Positions 43,039-51,851 of a stretch of DNA of 64,000 nucleotides are shown one piece after another. The position numbers were made by a program, and so were the translations under genes. The DNA lies in assembly GCA_050699515.1 (NCBI GenBank), contig JBOHFF010000116.1:1-64000 (forward strand), read 5' to 3'. The notes beneath the pieces are model-generated. The model was not told where the DNA came from and ran no database searches. It was given only the letters and a program-made list of their open reading frames with translations. Position 1 is the first letter of the stretch. Every line of letters starts with the position of its first letter. The stretch comes from GCA-003244245 sp050699515 (GTDB taxonomy: Bacteria; Actinomycetota; Actinomycetes; Mycobacteriales; Pseudonocardiaceae).

Positions 43039-43885
43039 TGCACTCGGCGCGCGTGCGGCGTTGCCTATAGCACTCGCGCAACGAGACCTGGTTCATGACC
43101 TCCTGGCGCAGTGTCCGGCTTCGCTGGAGCCGCGCCTCCTCTCTATCTACAGTGACATGTCCACCTCCATTGGATATTATTTCTTCGATCTCAATGACTT
43201 CGATAGGGCCCGCTACTATTGTGATCAGGGTCGGACGGCGGCGCATGACGTGGGCAACGCTGAACTCGGCATCTATGCGCTGTGTGAGATGAGTGACCAC
43301 GCCTCGTGGTATGGTAAAGCCCCGGCGGCTATCGATCTCGCGGCGGCCGCTCAGAGTCTGATCAGCAAGACTGAGGATCCGCTCATGCGGGTCTGCGTAG
43401 CTCAACGAGCGTCGAGTGCCCATGCGGTCGACGGCCAGTATGAGGCGTGCATGATCGAGTGCGATAAAGCAGAGAATGGCCTGGCATCCGCTGGGCAGGT
43501 ACCTGCTGGGTCGGTAGGATATTTCCTCAATGAAGGATATCTCGCCCGTATGAAGAGTAAGTGTTTGTTACGCCTTGACAAGCCGCAGGAGGCGGCCGCC
43601 AGTGCCAGCGCCGGACTGATTCTGTACGACAGGTCGTTTGTGGACGGCTACACCCAATGCACACTGAACCTTGGCAACGCGCACCTGCGATCCGGTGAGA
43701 TCGACGAGGCGGCGCGGGTCGTCGGCGACGCTGCCGGGCTTGCCGCGCAGACCCGGTCGGCGCGGTTGGTGGGGGAACTACGCACGACGCGGGCCCGAAT
43801 GCAGCCGTGGCAGGGCACCAGGGCCGTCTCGATGCTGGACGACCAGTTGGCGGCTGGCGGCTTGATGTCGGCAACGGTTGATTGA
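42851..43885 (+). CDS. TPR-domain C-terminal part of an XRE regulator
   Basis: 344 residues from the ATG at 42851 (GGTGGGTGG upstream), so it could be translated on its own. It starts MNRRKLIQLLGAVGAV, then a helical array with recurring DFDRARYYCDQGRTAAHDVGN-like TPR units. It is the sensory half of XRE/TPR regulators whose DNA-binding half lies in another frame just upstream. Base composition is less GC-rich than the neighbours in places (43150-43330). It overlaps the start of a methyltransferase gene, a common pairing. Confidence 0.65.
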   Translation: MNRRKLIQLLGAVGAVISSPAVRDLDAEEQERLARAIASPSRVDERVIDHIETMHLYCKRQDDALGARAALPIALAQRDLVHDLLAQCPASLEPRLLSIYSDMSTSIGYYFFDLNDFDRARYYCDQGRTAAHDVGNAELGIYALCEMSDHASWYGKAPAAIDLAAAAQSLISKTEDPLMRVCVAQRASSAHAVDGQYEACMIECDKAENGLASAGQVPAGSVGYFLNEGYLARMKSKCLLRLDKPQEAAASASAGLILYDRSFVDGYTQCTLNLGNAHLRSGEIDEAARVVGDAAGLAAQTRSARLVGELRTTRARMQPWQGTRAVSMLDDQLAAGGLMSATVD

Positions 43886-44534
43886 CCGCGGGAGCCAACA
43901 CGGCGGCGATTTCCCGCTTCTATAACTCCCTCCTGCTCGGGGGCGAGCATCACTACGTTGTTGACCGCGACGCCTCACACGCCATGATCGAAGCGGTCCC
44001 GGAGACACCGTTACTAGCCAAAGCGAATCGCAGCTTCGTGCGCCGAGCGGTGCAGTATCTGGTGGGTGAGGCCGGGATCAAGCAGATCATCGATATCGGG
44101 TCCGGCTCGCCCACCACAGGCAGCGTGCACGAGATCGCTCAAGCGATCGACCTGACCGTCCGCGTGGTCTACGTGGACAAGGATCCGATCGTGCTGGCAT
44201 ATGGACAGGCGCTGCTCAGCAACAACGACAACACAACTGTCGTCGCCGGGGATCTCCGCGACCCTGATGCGATCTTCGAGCATCCCGCCCTCCGACGGTT
44301 CATCGACCCAGGCGAGCCGTTCGCGGTGCTGCTGGGTGGGTTCTTGATGCATCTTGAAGATGAGGAGGACGGTGCTTTCGTCCGTTCGACGAGCAGATCG
44401 GGTACCTCGACGGCCTCGATCTGGTCGAGCCGGGCCTCGTGCCCTGCAACGCGTGGTGGCCGAGCCCCGATTTTCCCGACCCTCACAATCCTGCCCACCC
44501 CATGATTATCGGAGGCATCGGCCGGAAGCCCTAG
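43882..44534 (+). pseudogene. SAM-dependent methyltransferase (PF04672-like) with internal deletion
   Basis: From the TTG at 43882 the protein reads as a DUF574/Methyltransf_19 enzyme: NTAAISRFYNSLLLGGEHHY, KANRSFVRRAVQYL, the SAM loop IIDIGSGSPTTG, YVDKDPIVLAYG and PFAVLLGGFLMHL. After LEDEEDGAF the frame changes and the end of the family appears in another frame: RPFDEQIGYLDGLDLVEPG, then VPCNAWWPSP to the stop at 44532-44534. The segment that should lie between, with the conserved L-APG-SYLV strand, is missing. Deletion plus frameshift makes a full-length enzyme impossible. Confidence 0.75.
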
Positions 44535-44828
44535 TGCCGCGCGACTCCGAGGTATGAGCGAACCGCTGCGCTCAGCTCGACGATACTGCGGGCGGTCGGC
44601 GACGCACCCCGCACCACCCTGCGTGAACCATTAATTTTACATATCTGTAACAACCACTTAACACGAGGATAGGTCGAAGGCTGTAGGTAGTGCCTGCTGT
44701 CCTCGGCAAACGCGACGACAAGTAGCAGTGCGGTTTCCTTCAGTAGTATTGGCGGGTGATTGTTCCTAAGATCGGTTGATGATCTCGAGTGAAGGTGCAC
44801 GGGGGGAACCACTCGGGGGGAGGTGTGC
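44535..44828. other. AT-rich intergenic region before the full CHAT gene
   Basis: About 290 bp with no convincing ORF. The stretch 44625-44670 is the most AT-rich part and may hold the promoter of the CHAT gene, whose ribosome site (GGGGGGAGG) lies at its end. Confidence 0.5.
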
Positions 44829-47543
44829 ATGACTACCCTCGATTTCGAGTTGGAGATCGGCTCCGGTAACGGCCACACCTATCCGGTGGTGGCGCGTGCG
44901 CCTGGTGGCGAGGCCACCACCACCATGCACCTTCTCTTGACTTCCGCCCAGCTCGACGAGCACCTCGTGATGGTCAGGAACAAGGTGCTGACCTCGTCGG
45001 CGCTGCTGCGCGGCGCACCGACCGCCGACGAGCGGCCAGTGCGGGAGCTGGGTCAGCGGTTGTTCGAGGCCCTGGTCGCCGACGATGTGCGCAGCCTGTA
45101 TGTGACCAGCCGGCAGCGGGCCCGCGAGCAGGGCAGTGTGCTGCGGCTGGTGCTGCGGGTGCGTCCGCCGGAGCTGGCCCGGTTGCCGTGGGAGTTCCTG
45201 TTCGATCCCGGCCAGCAGGACTACCTGGGTTTGAGCATGCCGCTGGTGCGCTACCCCGAGGTGCTGGCACCTCGGCAGCCGTTGCAGGTCGCTTTGCCGT
45301 TGCGGGTTCTGGGTATGGTGGCGCGTCCGGGTGATCAGCATGTGTTGGACGTCGAGGAGGAGCAGCGGCGGTTGCGCACCGCGCTGGCTGATCTGGAGCG
45401 CGAGGGTCTGGTGGAGCTGTCCTGGGTGGAGGGACAGACCTACACCGCGTTGGAAGACACTCTGGACCAGGGTCCCTGGCACGTCTTCCACTTCGTCGGT
45501 CATGGCGGGTACAACCGGGACGCCGAGGAGGGCACCCTGGCGCTGGCCGACGAGACGGGCCGGACTCGGTGGGTCGGTGCAGACGATCTGAGCAGGCTTT
45601 TCGCCGAGCATCACACGCTGCGGCTGGTGGTGCTCAACGCGTGTGACACCGGCCGCAGTGGAGCTTTGGACGCCTTCTCCAGTACCGCCGGGGCACTGGT
45701 GCGCCGGTGGGTCCCTGCCGTGCTGGCGATGCAGTTCGAGATCTCCGATCTGGCCGCGGTCAGGTTCGCTCAGACCTTCTACGAGAGCGTGGCCAAGCGT
45801 CGGCCGGTGGACGACAGCGTCATGCGGGCCCGCCGGGCGCTGCGCCTGGACAACAGCCACACCTTGGAGTGGGGCACGCCGGTGCTGTACCTGCGCGCGC
45901 CCGAAGGCCGCATCTTCGGCGGCACCGACCCTCCGCTACCGGTGCCCTTCCCGCCCGCTTGTCCGATCGGCGAACGGGAGACGGAGGCCCTCTACGACCA
46001 GGCACTGGCGGCGTACTGGACGGAACAGTGGGATCAAGCCGTCCTGCTGCTGCAGCAACTCCTCGCCCACTGCCCGCAGCGCTATCCGGGGATCACGGCC
46101 AAGCTGGAGCAGGCCCGTCAGCAACTCCAACTGGCGACCCGTTACGCGCAAGGGTGCGCGGCCGCCCAGACCCGAGACTGGGACGAGGCCATCAAGATGT
46201 TCACAATGATCGTCGAGGTCGACACCGGCTATCGCGACGCCGGGCAGCGGCTGGATGACGCCCGGCGCCGGCAGCTGAGCGCCGGTTTACAGGCCGAGGC
46301 TCGCCGGCTCTACCAGGCCGAGCAGTGGGCGGCCGTGGTCAAGATCGGTGAACAGCTCTGCCTTCTGGACCCGGCCGACGCCGACCCCGACGGGTTGGTG
46401 AGTTCGGCAGGGGCGCAACTCGCCTCCGCGGAACGGGCGGCGCAGGAAGCCTCGGAGTACCGCCGCGGGCTGCGCCTGCTCGACGCCGGCGAGTGGCAGC
46501 AGGCGATCGAGGCATTGGAGGGGCTGGACCACAGCTATCGGGACGTCGCGGCTCTGCTGGCTCGGGCTCGCCGGGAACTCCCCACCCTGACCACATCACC
46601 GCTGCACCCGCCCACCATCGCCCTCTACCCCAGACAGGTGCAGAAACTATGGCACCGCAAGGCGGTCAACGCCGTGACGTTCAGCCCGTGCGGTCAACGT
46701 CTGGCCACCGTGGGTGCCGACAAGAATGCGCGGATCTGGGATGCCAGCAGCGGGCAGGAATGTCTGAGCGTGACGCACAAAGGCGTGCGGTCCAACGCGC
46801 GGGGGCGGCTTGCGAACGTGTCCGGGCGGACCGTGGCGTTCAGCCCGGACGGGCGTTGGCTGGCCACCGCCAGCGACGATGAGACCGCTCGGATCTGGTG
46901 CACGGTGAGCGAGCGGCAGATCGCCGCTTTCGCTCACGACAATGTGGTGGTGGGCGTGGCGTTCAGCCGGGATGGCTGCTGGCTGGCCACGGCCGGCGAG
47001 GACTACACCGCTCGGGTCTGGGACGTCGGCAGCGGGCGGCGAGTTGCTGAATTCGCTCACGACTACGTGGTGATCGAGGTGGCGTTCAGCCCGAATGGGG
47101 GCTTTCTGGCCACCGCCAGTGGGGATGGCACCGCAGGGATCTGGGACCTCGGCAGTGGGCGGAAAACCGTGACGTTAAACCACGACAACCAGGTGTACGG
47201 CGTGGCGTTCAGCCCCGATGGATACCGGCTGGCCACCGCCGGCGGGGACCATACCGCTCGGATCTGGGACGTCGCCAGCGGGCGGCAGGTCACCACGTGC
47301 GCGCACGACAATGCGGTGCTGGGGGTGGCGTTCAGCCCGGACGGGTACTGGCTGGCCACCGCGTGTGGGGATGGCACCGCGCGGATGTGGAGCGCCGGCA
47401 GCGGGCGCCAACTCGCCACGCTCGCCCACGACAACCAGGTGTGCGGCGTGGCGTTCAGCCCGGACGGATCGCGGCTGGCCACAGCCAGCCGCGACAAGAC
47501 CGCGCGGATCTGGTCGTTGAATCACCTCACTGGCACGATATGA
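44829..47543 (+). CDS. CHAT protease with TPR-like middle and seven-blade WD40 propeller
   Basis: 904 residues from the ATG at 44829. Residues about 60-360 form a caspase-like CHAT domain with His225 (FHFVGHGGY) and Cys272 (VLNACDTGRS), followed by VPAVLAMQFEISD and TPVLYLRAPEG. Residues about 380-590 are TPR-like helical pairs (ALAAYWTEQWDQAVLLLQ, CAAAQTRDWDEAIKMF, LLDAGEWQQAIEALEG). Residues about 600-900 give seven WD40 blades, each with a variant of VAFSPDG-x-x-LATA and ARIWD, enough for a closed propeller. CHAT-TPR-WD40 proteins are typical of actinobacterial conflict systems, with the propeller as ligand sensor. The substrate is unknown. Confidence 0.92.
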   Translation: MTTLDFELEIGSGNGHTYPVVARAPGGEATTTMHLLLTSAQLDEHLVMVRNKVLTSSALLRGAPTADERPVRELGQRLFEALVADDVRSLYVTSRQRAREQGSVLRLVLRVRPPELARLPWEFLFDPGQQDYLGLSMPLVRYPEVLAPRQPLQVALPLRVLGMVARPGDQHVLDVEEEQRRLRTALADLEREGLVELSWVEGQTYTALEDTLDQGPWHVFHFVGHGGYNRDAEEGTLALADETGRTRWVGADDLSRLFAEHHTLRLVVLNACDTGRSGALDAFSSTAGALVRRWVPAVLAMQFEISDLAAVRFAQTFYESVAKRRPVDDSVMRARRALRLDNSHTLEWGTPVLYLRAPEGRIFGGTDPPLPVPFPPACPIGERETEALYDQALAAYWTEQWDQAVLLLQQLLAHCPQRYPGITAKLEQARQQLQLATRYAQGCAAAQTRDWDEAIKMFTMIVEVDTGYRDAGQRLDDARRRQLSAGLQAEARRLYQAEQWAAVVKIGEQLCLLDPADADPDGLVSSAGAQLASAERAAQEASEYRRGLRLLDAGEWQQAIEALEGLDHSYRDVAALLARARRELPTLTTSPLHPPTIALYPRQVQKLWHRKAVNAVTFSPCGQRLATVGADKNARIWDASSGQECLSVTHKGVRSNARGRLANVSGRTVAFSPDGRWLATASDDETARIWCTVSERQIAAFAHDNVVVGVAFSRDGCWLATAGEDYTARVWDVGSGRRVAEFAHDYVVIEVAFSPNGGFLATASGDGTAGIWDLGSGRKTVTLNHDNQVYGVAFSPDGYRLATAGGDHTARIWDVASGRQVTTCAHDNAVLGVAFSPDGYWLATACGDGTARMWSAGSGRQLATLAHDNQVCGVAFSPDGSRLATASRDKTARIWSLNHLTGTI

Positions 47544-47552
47544 ACCCAGTCT

Positions 47553-49058
47553 CTACACTTCCCGGGGCGATTCACCGTTGCGTGTGCGCGCATAAGGAAT
47601 GTTGAATGCATACATTAGGCCTCGATGTAGGGTCCACGGGCCTTGCCTCTTGAATTTATATGTATCCCGACGATGATAGAACTGCACATGTCCGGTATTG
47701 GGATCAAAATTGCCGAGAAGGCCAGCCATGAAGAGGAACTCTGAAAAGGGGCCGATGATGTCAGTTTCCAGGCCCGCGGAATGGACCACCCGCGCTATAT
47801 CATCGCGATTGATCATCGTAGCCGAAGGAAGATTTGACAGCATCTCATCGAGATGTTCCCTAATTGCGCTTGCGACAATACCGGTGGCCTCGGCCTTTAC
47901 AATGGTCAGCAGGTCGCGCGACGCAAAGCTATCAGCAGCGGCCCGAACTCGCTCGGATGTTACGTAACCGCCTGTTGGGATTTCTTCCTGCAGTCTCTTC
48001 ATTAACATGGTCAGCTCGCGAGGTGTGGAGCGTGTAAATTGTAACAGGTACTCGGCAATGCCGATCAGGCGGGGTTGACCTCTGCGCTCGCCAACGGTGA
48101 TTTTCTCTGGTAGCAGATCGAAGAGCTCGCTCGGTTTGATCCCGGCTTTCGCTGAAATATAATCCCAAAGGTGGCTGTTTTCTGGATTTGTTTGGTGAGC
48201 GCCCCAGTCGATGAACAACGCCGCGTCACCGGCAATCTTATCCGCATCGGCAAAGTGGATCCTTCGAAAGACATCACTTCTACACATGACTAGAATGCGG
48301 AGTTTCGCGGCGGTGGACCGAAATTTCTTGTGCAGGTCGTCACTAACCCGTAGAAGCGCGGCTAAAGTGTTCCAATATGCAGGATTGTCACTGATGATGC
48401 GGTCGAGACCATCGATAGAAAGCATGAAATGGTTATCGGATTTCACTTGCAAAATCAGCTGAATAAGAGCTTCGCCCAAATGGACGACGGATATCTCTTC
48501 TGTCTCCTTATTCGCCCAGTCCCTCCTGATCAATCCTCGCAATGAGAGCGATATCTTATTTTCGCGAACCCGGCGGAGCACAAGGGGGAAGTCGCCCCCG
48601 GTGAGGCCCGACCTGTGTAAATCATTGGCAAACTCTTGCAGATGAGGTTCTCTCGTTAAATCACAACTCTCGTCCTTTAGTATTAGCTCAAATATGCGCA
48701 ACGAAAGAAATAGTCGCCATGCGGAATCGGTTAAACCTGCGGACTGTTCTGAGATCATTTTGCTCGTAATGGCGCTAAGTGGACTGATCCCCGGGGTAGC
48801 TTCGTCTAGATTGAGGGTTCGCGCAAAAACCGCATGCTGGCCATGTCGTTCCACGAGCGAGAGTCTTATGAACTCGCTAACAGCACTCTTCCCCGCACCT
48901 TTAGAGCCGACTATCAGGAAGTGGCGCGGATCGGATATCTGGGCCTTCAGATTCCACCGATCATAATAGGTGCGTAGAAACAGCTCCGGTTCAGTGGCTG
49001 CTTCATGCTCGGCCGACGCCATGCCGAAATAAAGATCCTCGATGCCTCTCTTGCTCAC
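47553..49058 (-). CDS. P-loop ATPase of the Sll1717/FunZ type
   Basis: 501 residues from the GTG at 49058 with AGAGAGGT upstream. It starts IEDLYFGMASAEHEA, the usual entry of Sll1717-family ATPases. Walker A is GSKGAGKS (51-58) and Walker B is probably FMLSIDGLDR near 220; LRILVMCRSDVFRR and FTRSTPRELTMLMKRLQ follow, KAP/STAND-like features. The base composition is far lower in GC than the surroundings, so it was probably acquired recently. It lies tail-to-tail with the CHAT-WD40 gene, 9 bp apart. Proteins of this family recur in bacterial defence islands; the role here is inference. Confidence 0.82.
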   Translation of the reverse strand: MSKRGIEDLYFGMASAEHEAATEPELFLRTYYDRWNLKAQISDPRHFLIVGSKGAGKSAVSEFIRLSLVERHGQHAVFARTLNLDEATPGISPLSAITSKMISEQSAGLTDSAWRLFLSLRIFELILKDESCDLTREPHLQEFANDLHRSGLTGGDFPLVLRRVRENKISLSLRGLIRRDWANKETEEISVVHLGEALIQLILQVKSDNHFMLSIDGLDRIISDNPAYWNTLAALLRVSDDLHKKFRSTAAKLRILVMCRSDVFRRIHFADADKIAGDAALFIDWGAHQTNPENSHLWDYISAKAGIKPSELFDLLPEKITVGERRGQPRLIGIAEYLLQFTRSTPRELTMLMKRLQEEIPTGGYVTSERVRAAADSFASRDLLTIVKAEATGIVASAIREHLDEMLSNLPSATMINRDDIARVVHSAGLETDIIGPFSEFLFMAGLLGNFDPNTGHVQFYHRRDTYKFKRQGPWTLHRGLMYAFNIPYARTRNGESPREV

Positions 49059-49129
49059 TGTATACCTCTCTGCGCGGCTCTAGCGACTCCTCACGACCCC
49101 GCGACCTTAGACCTCGGCTTCGCTCTCCG

Positions 49130-49370
49130 ATCACGCGGTGTAGCCGTCGCCGCTGATCGCGACTCGTGCCGTGCCAGCAGTACTACCCTGAGCGACGCCG
49201 CGGCGCTGGCTTACCTGACTGCCAACTGGAAGCTGGTCGAGCGCGCCTACGCCGAGCTGGCTGGCGCGCTGCGGGTCAGCTCCATCCCACGGCCGACTCT
49301 GAAGGTGGTGGGTCCACCGCCGGGAACGCTGGTCACCGGCGATCTCGCGCTGAGTGAGAAGCCCGCCTGA
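49130..49370 (+). pseudogene. 3' remnant of an unidentified gene
   Basis: An open frame whose later part looks coding (ALAYLTANWKLVERAYAELAG, RVSSIPRPTLKVVG), ending at a TGA at 49368-49370. Its upstream part runs into the low-GC ATPase start with no credible start codon. It is probably the tail of a gene truncated when the ATPase segment entered. No family recognised. Confidence 0.4.
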
Positions 49371-49502
49371 TCCAGATCAGATCTGCCGGGACTGTCGGCG
49401 TGGTGGTGTGGGCCGGTGAGCGGTTCAGCTGAGATCGAGCAGCAGTTACTGGAGGGCATGATGCACTTTGCTGGCTCTACTGATGTTTCCGTGGGTGGCT
49501 TG

Positions 49503-49765
49503 TCATGATCGTCCGAGGAGGGGTGGGCAGAGACCGCCGCAGGTGAGGTCGGCCATGGCGATCAGTGATTCGGGGCTGTGGTAGCCGTAGGCGCGGCGGG
49601 TCAGGAGCCGTAGGTGGGTGTTGGTGGCCTCGGAGCGGGCGTTGGACAGGTCGTGCTCGATCGCGTTGGATTAAGGCCCGGATGCGGGTGATGGTCTTGG
49701 CGAGTCGGGCGAAGGCGGGGATGCGGCATCGCCTGGCCCAGCAGATCCAGCCGCCCAGCAGTGTC
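49503..49765 (-). mobile_element. ISL3-family transposase, C-terminal remnant
   Basis: The reverse strand encodes LGGWICWARRCRIPAFARLAK, then after a frame change near 49672 DLSNARSEATNTHLRLLTRRAYGYHSPESLIAMADLTCGGLCPPLLG and a stop at 49503-49505. This is the conserved end of ISL3 transposases. The rest of the gene and any terminal repeats are absent or unrecognisable; 49766-50054 holds only decayed sequence and the glpD upstream region. Confidence 0.8.
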
Positions 49766-50054
49766 CTGGTCTAGGGCAGTTCGGCTTGGAAGATCATGTC
49801 GAGTTGTGCTGAGACGTAACTATGGTGAACAGGCACGCTCTGGACGCAAGGATCGGTGACCCAGCACTCAGGCCGGGTTGGTCGGTGATCAATTTGGTGA
49901 CCGGCTACCCGGCGGCCGGTTCGATGGTGACCTTGTGCCCGAGGGCCTCGCGGGCGCCGCAATAGGGGCATCACAATCTTTAACCGACCACGATAGTGCC
50001 CCCGACGCGGTAGCGTGCAACAGGCGATCGGGCACGACGCAGGGGGTGGGACCG

Positions 50055-51800
50055 GTGCAGCAGGCCGCGCGCGAGCAGCCCATCGTGGCGTCGGCCCCTG
50101 GGCAGCTCGGTCCGGCGCAGCGAGCGGCCGACTGGCAGCGGTTGGGCCGCGAGCAGTTCGACGTCGTGGTCATCGGCGGCGGTGTGGTCGGCTCCGGCGC
50201 GGCGTTGGATGCCGCGACCCGGGGGCTCAAGGTGGCACTCGTGGAAGCCCGGGACCTGGCATCCGGCACGTCCAGCCGGTCGTCCAAGCTGTTCCACGGC
50301 GGCCTGCGCTACCTGGAGCAGTTGGAGTTCGGGCTGGTCCGAGAGGCGCTGCACGAGCGGGAACTGATGCTCACCCGGCTGGCACCGCATCTGGTCAAAC
50401 CGGTGAGCTTCCTGTATCCGCTGGCTCACCGGCTCTGGGAACGTCCTTACGTCGCGGCTGGGCTGGCGCTGTACCAGACGCTGGGCGGATCCCGATCCGT
50501 GCCGGGTCAGCGTCACCTGACCCGGGCGGGAGCGCTGCGGTTGGCGCCCGCGTTGCGCCGCGACCGTCTCGTCGGCGGGGTGCACTACTACGACGCGATC
50601 ACCGACGACGCCCGGCACACCATGACGGTGGCCCGCACCGCCGCTCAGTACGGCGCCGTGGTGCGCACCTCCACCCAGGTCGTCGGCTTCCTGCGCGAGG
50701 CGGATCGGATCTGCGGCGTCCGGGTGCGGGACTGCGAGACCGGCGCGGAGGCCGACGTCGAGGCGCACGCGGTGCTCAACTGCACCGGTATCTGGACCGA
50801 TGAGATCCAGCGGCTGTCCGGCGGGCGGGGCCGGTTCCGGATCCGGCCCTCCAAGGGGGTGCACATCGTGGTCCCGCGGGACCGTATCGTCTCGGAGAGC
50901 GGGCTGATCCTGCGCACCGCCACGTCGGTGCTGTTCGTCATCCCGTGGCGCAACCACTGGATCGTCGGCACCACCGACACCGGCTGGAACCTCGACCTGG
51001 CGCACCCGGCGGCCACCCGCGCGGACATCGACTACCTGCTGGACACGGTCAACTCGGTGCTGGCCACACCGTTGGGCGATGCCGACATCGAAGGTGTCTA
51101 CGCAGGCTTGCGGCCGCTGCTGGCCGGGGAGAGCGAGGAGAGCTCGCGGCTGTCCAGGGAGCATGCCGTCGCCCGGGTGGCACCCGGGCTGGTGGCCATT
51201 GCGGGGGGCAAGTACACCACCTACCGGGTGATGGCGGCCGACGCGGTGGACGCGGCGGTGCCCGATCTGCCCGGCCGGGTCGCGCCCTCGATCACCGACA
51301 AGGTGCCGCTGCTCGGCGCCGATGGTTACCACGCTCTGGTCAACCAGGCCGACACGCTGGCCACCCGCTACGGGCTGCACCCCTACCGGCTCCGGCACCT
51401 GCTGAATCGTTACGGCTCGGCGGTGCACCAGGTGCTGGCGCTGGCCGCGGATCGCCCGGATCTGCGTGCGCCGCTGCCCGAGGCACCGGACTACCTGCGG
51501 GTCGAGGTGGTGCACGCAGCCAGCCATGAGGGCGCCCTGCACCTGGAGGACGTACTGACCCGGCGTACCCGGATCTCGATCGAGTACCCGCACCGGGGCG
51601 AGGCGTGCGCCGCTGAGGTCGCCGACCTGATGGGCGAGGTGCTGGGTTGGACTGTTGCTACGCGGGAACGAGAGGTGGGGATTTACTTGGCGCGGGTGGC
51701 CGCCGAACGTGAATCGCAGCGCCAGCCCAACGACTCCGCAGCCGACGCCCGCCGCAACGCCGCCCCCGACCCCCGTCTCCTCCTCACCCCCGTCAGCTAA
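50055..51800 (+). CDS. glpD: Glycerol-3-phosphate dehydrogenase
   Basis: 581 residues from the GTG at 50055 (GGGGGTGGG upstream); the frame is open further left into transposon debris. FAD loop VVVIGGGVVGSGAALDAATRG, then ASGTSSRSSKLFHGGLRYL and the C-terminal RLSREHAVARVAPGLVAIAGGKYTTYR are GlpD hallmarks. This membrane-associated flavoenzyme oxidises G3P to DHAP and passes electrons to quinones. It is tail-to-tail with the biotin carboxylase gene. No glycerol uptake genes are in the window. Confidence 0.96.
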   Translation: MQQAAREQPIVASAPGQLGPAQRAADWQRLGREQFDVVVIGGGVVGSGAALDAATRGLKVALVEARDLASGTSSRSSKLFHGGLRYLEQLEFGLVREALHERELMLTRLAPHLVKPVSFLYPLAHRLWERPYVAAGLALYQTLGGSRSVPGQRHLTRAGALRLAPALRRDRLVGGVHYYDAITDDARHTMTVARTAAQYGAVVRTSTQVVGFLREADRICGVRVRDCETGAEADVEAHAVLNCTGIWTDEIQRLSGGRGRFRIRPSKGVHIVVPRDRIVSESGLILRTATSVLFVIPWRNHWIVGTTDTGWNLDLAHPAATRADIDYLLDTVNSVLATPLGDADIEGVYAGLRPLLAGESEESSRLSREHAVARVAPGLVAIAGGKYTTYRVMAADAVDAAVPDLPGRVAPSITDKVPLLGADGYHALVNQADTLATRYGLHPYRLRHLLNRYGSAVHQVLALAADRPDLRAPLPEAPDYLRVEVVHAASHEGALHLEDVLTRRTRISIEYPHRGEACAAEVADLMGEVLGWTVATREREVGIYLARVAAERESQRQPNDSAADARRNAAPDPRLLLTPVS

Positions 51801-51851
51801 CTCCCTCCCCACCCCGGCCCCCGCATGGAGACATATCGGGGAGCGGGTGGG

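Noticed and set aside
49771..49974. 67-codon reverse ORF before glpD
   Set aside because: It has a CPYCGA-like stretch in another frame but no start signal or continuous coding character; treated as transposon-related decay.
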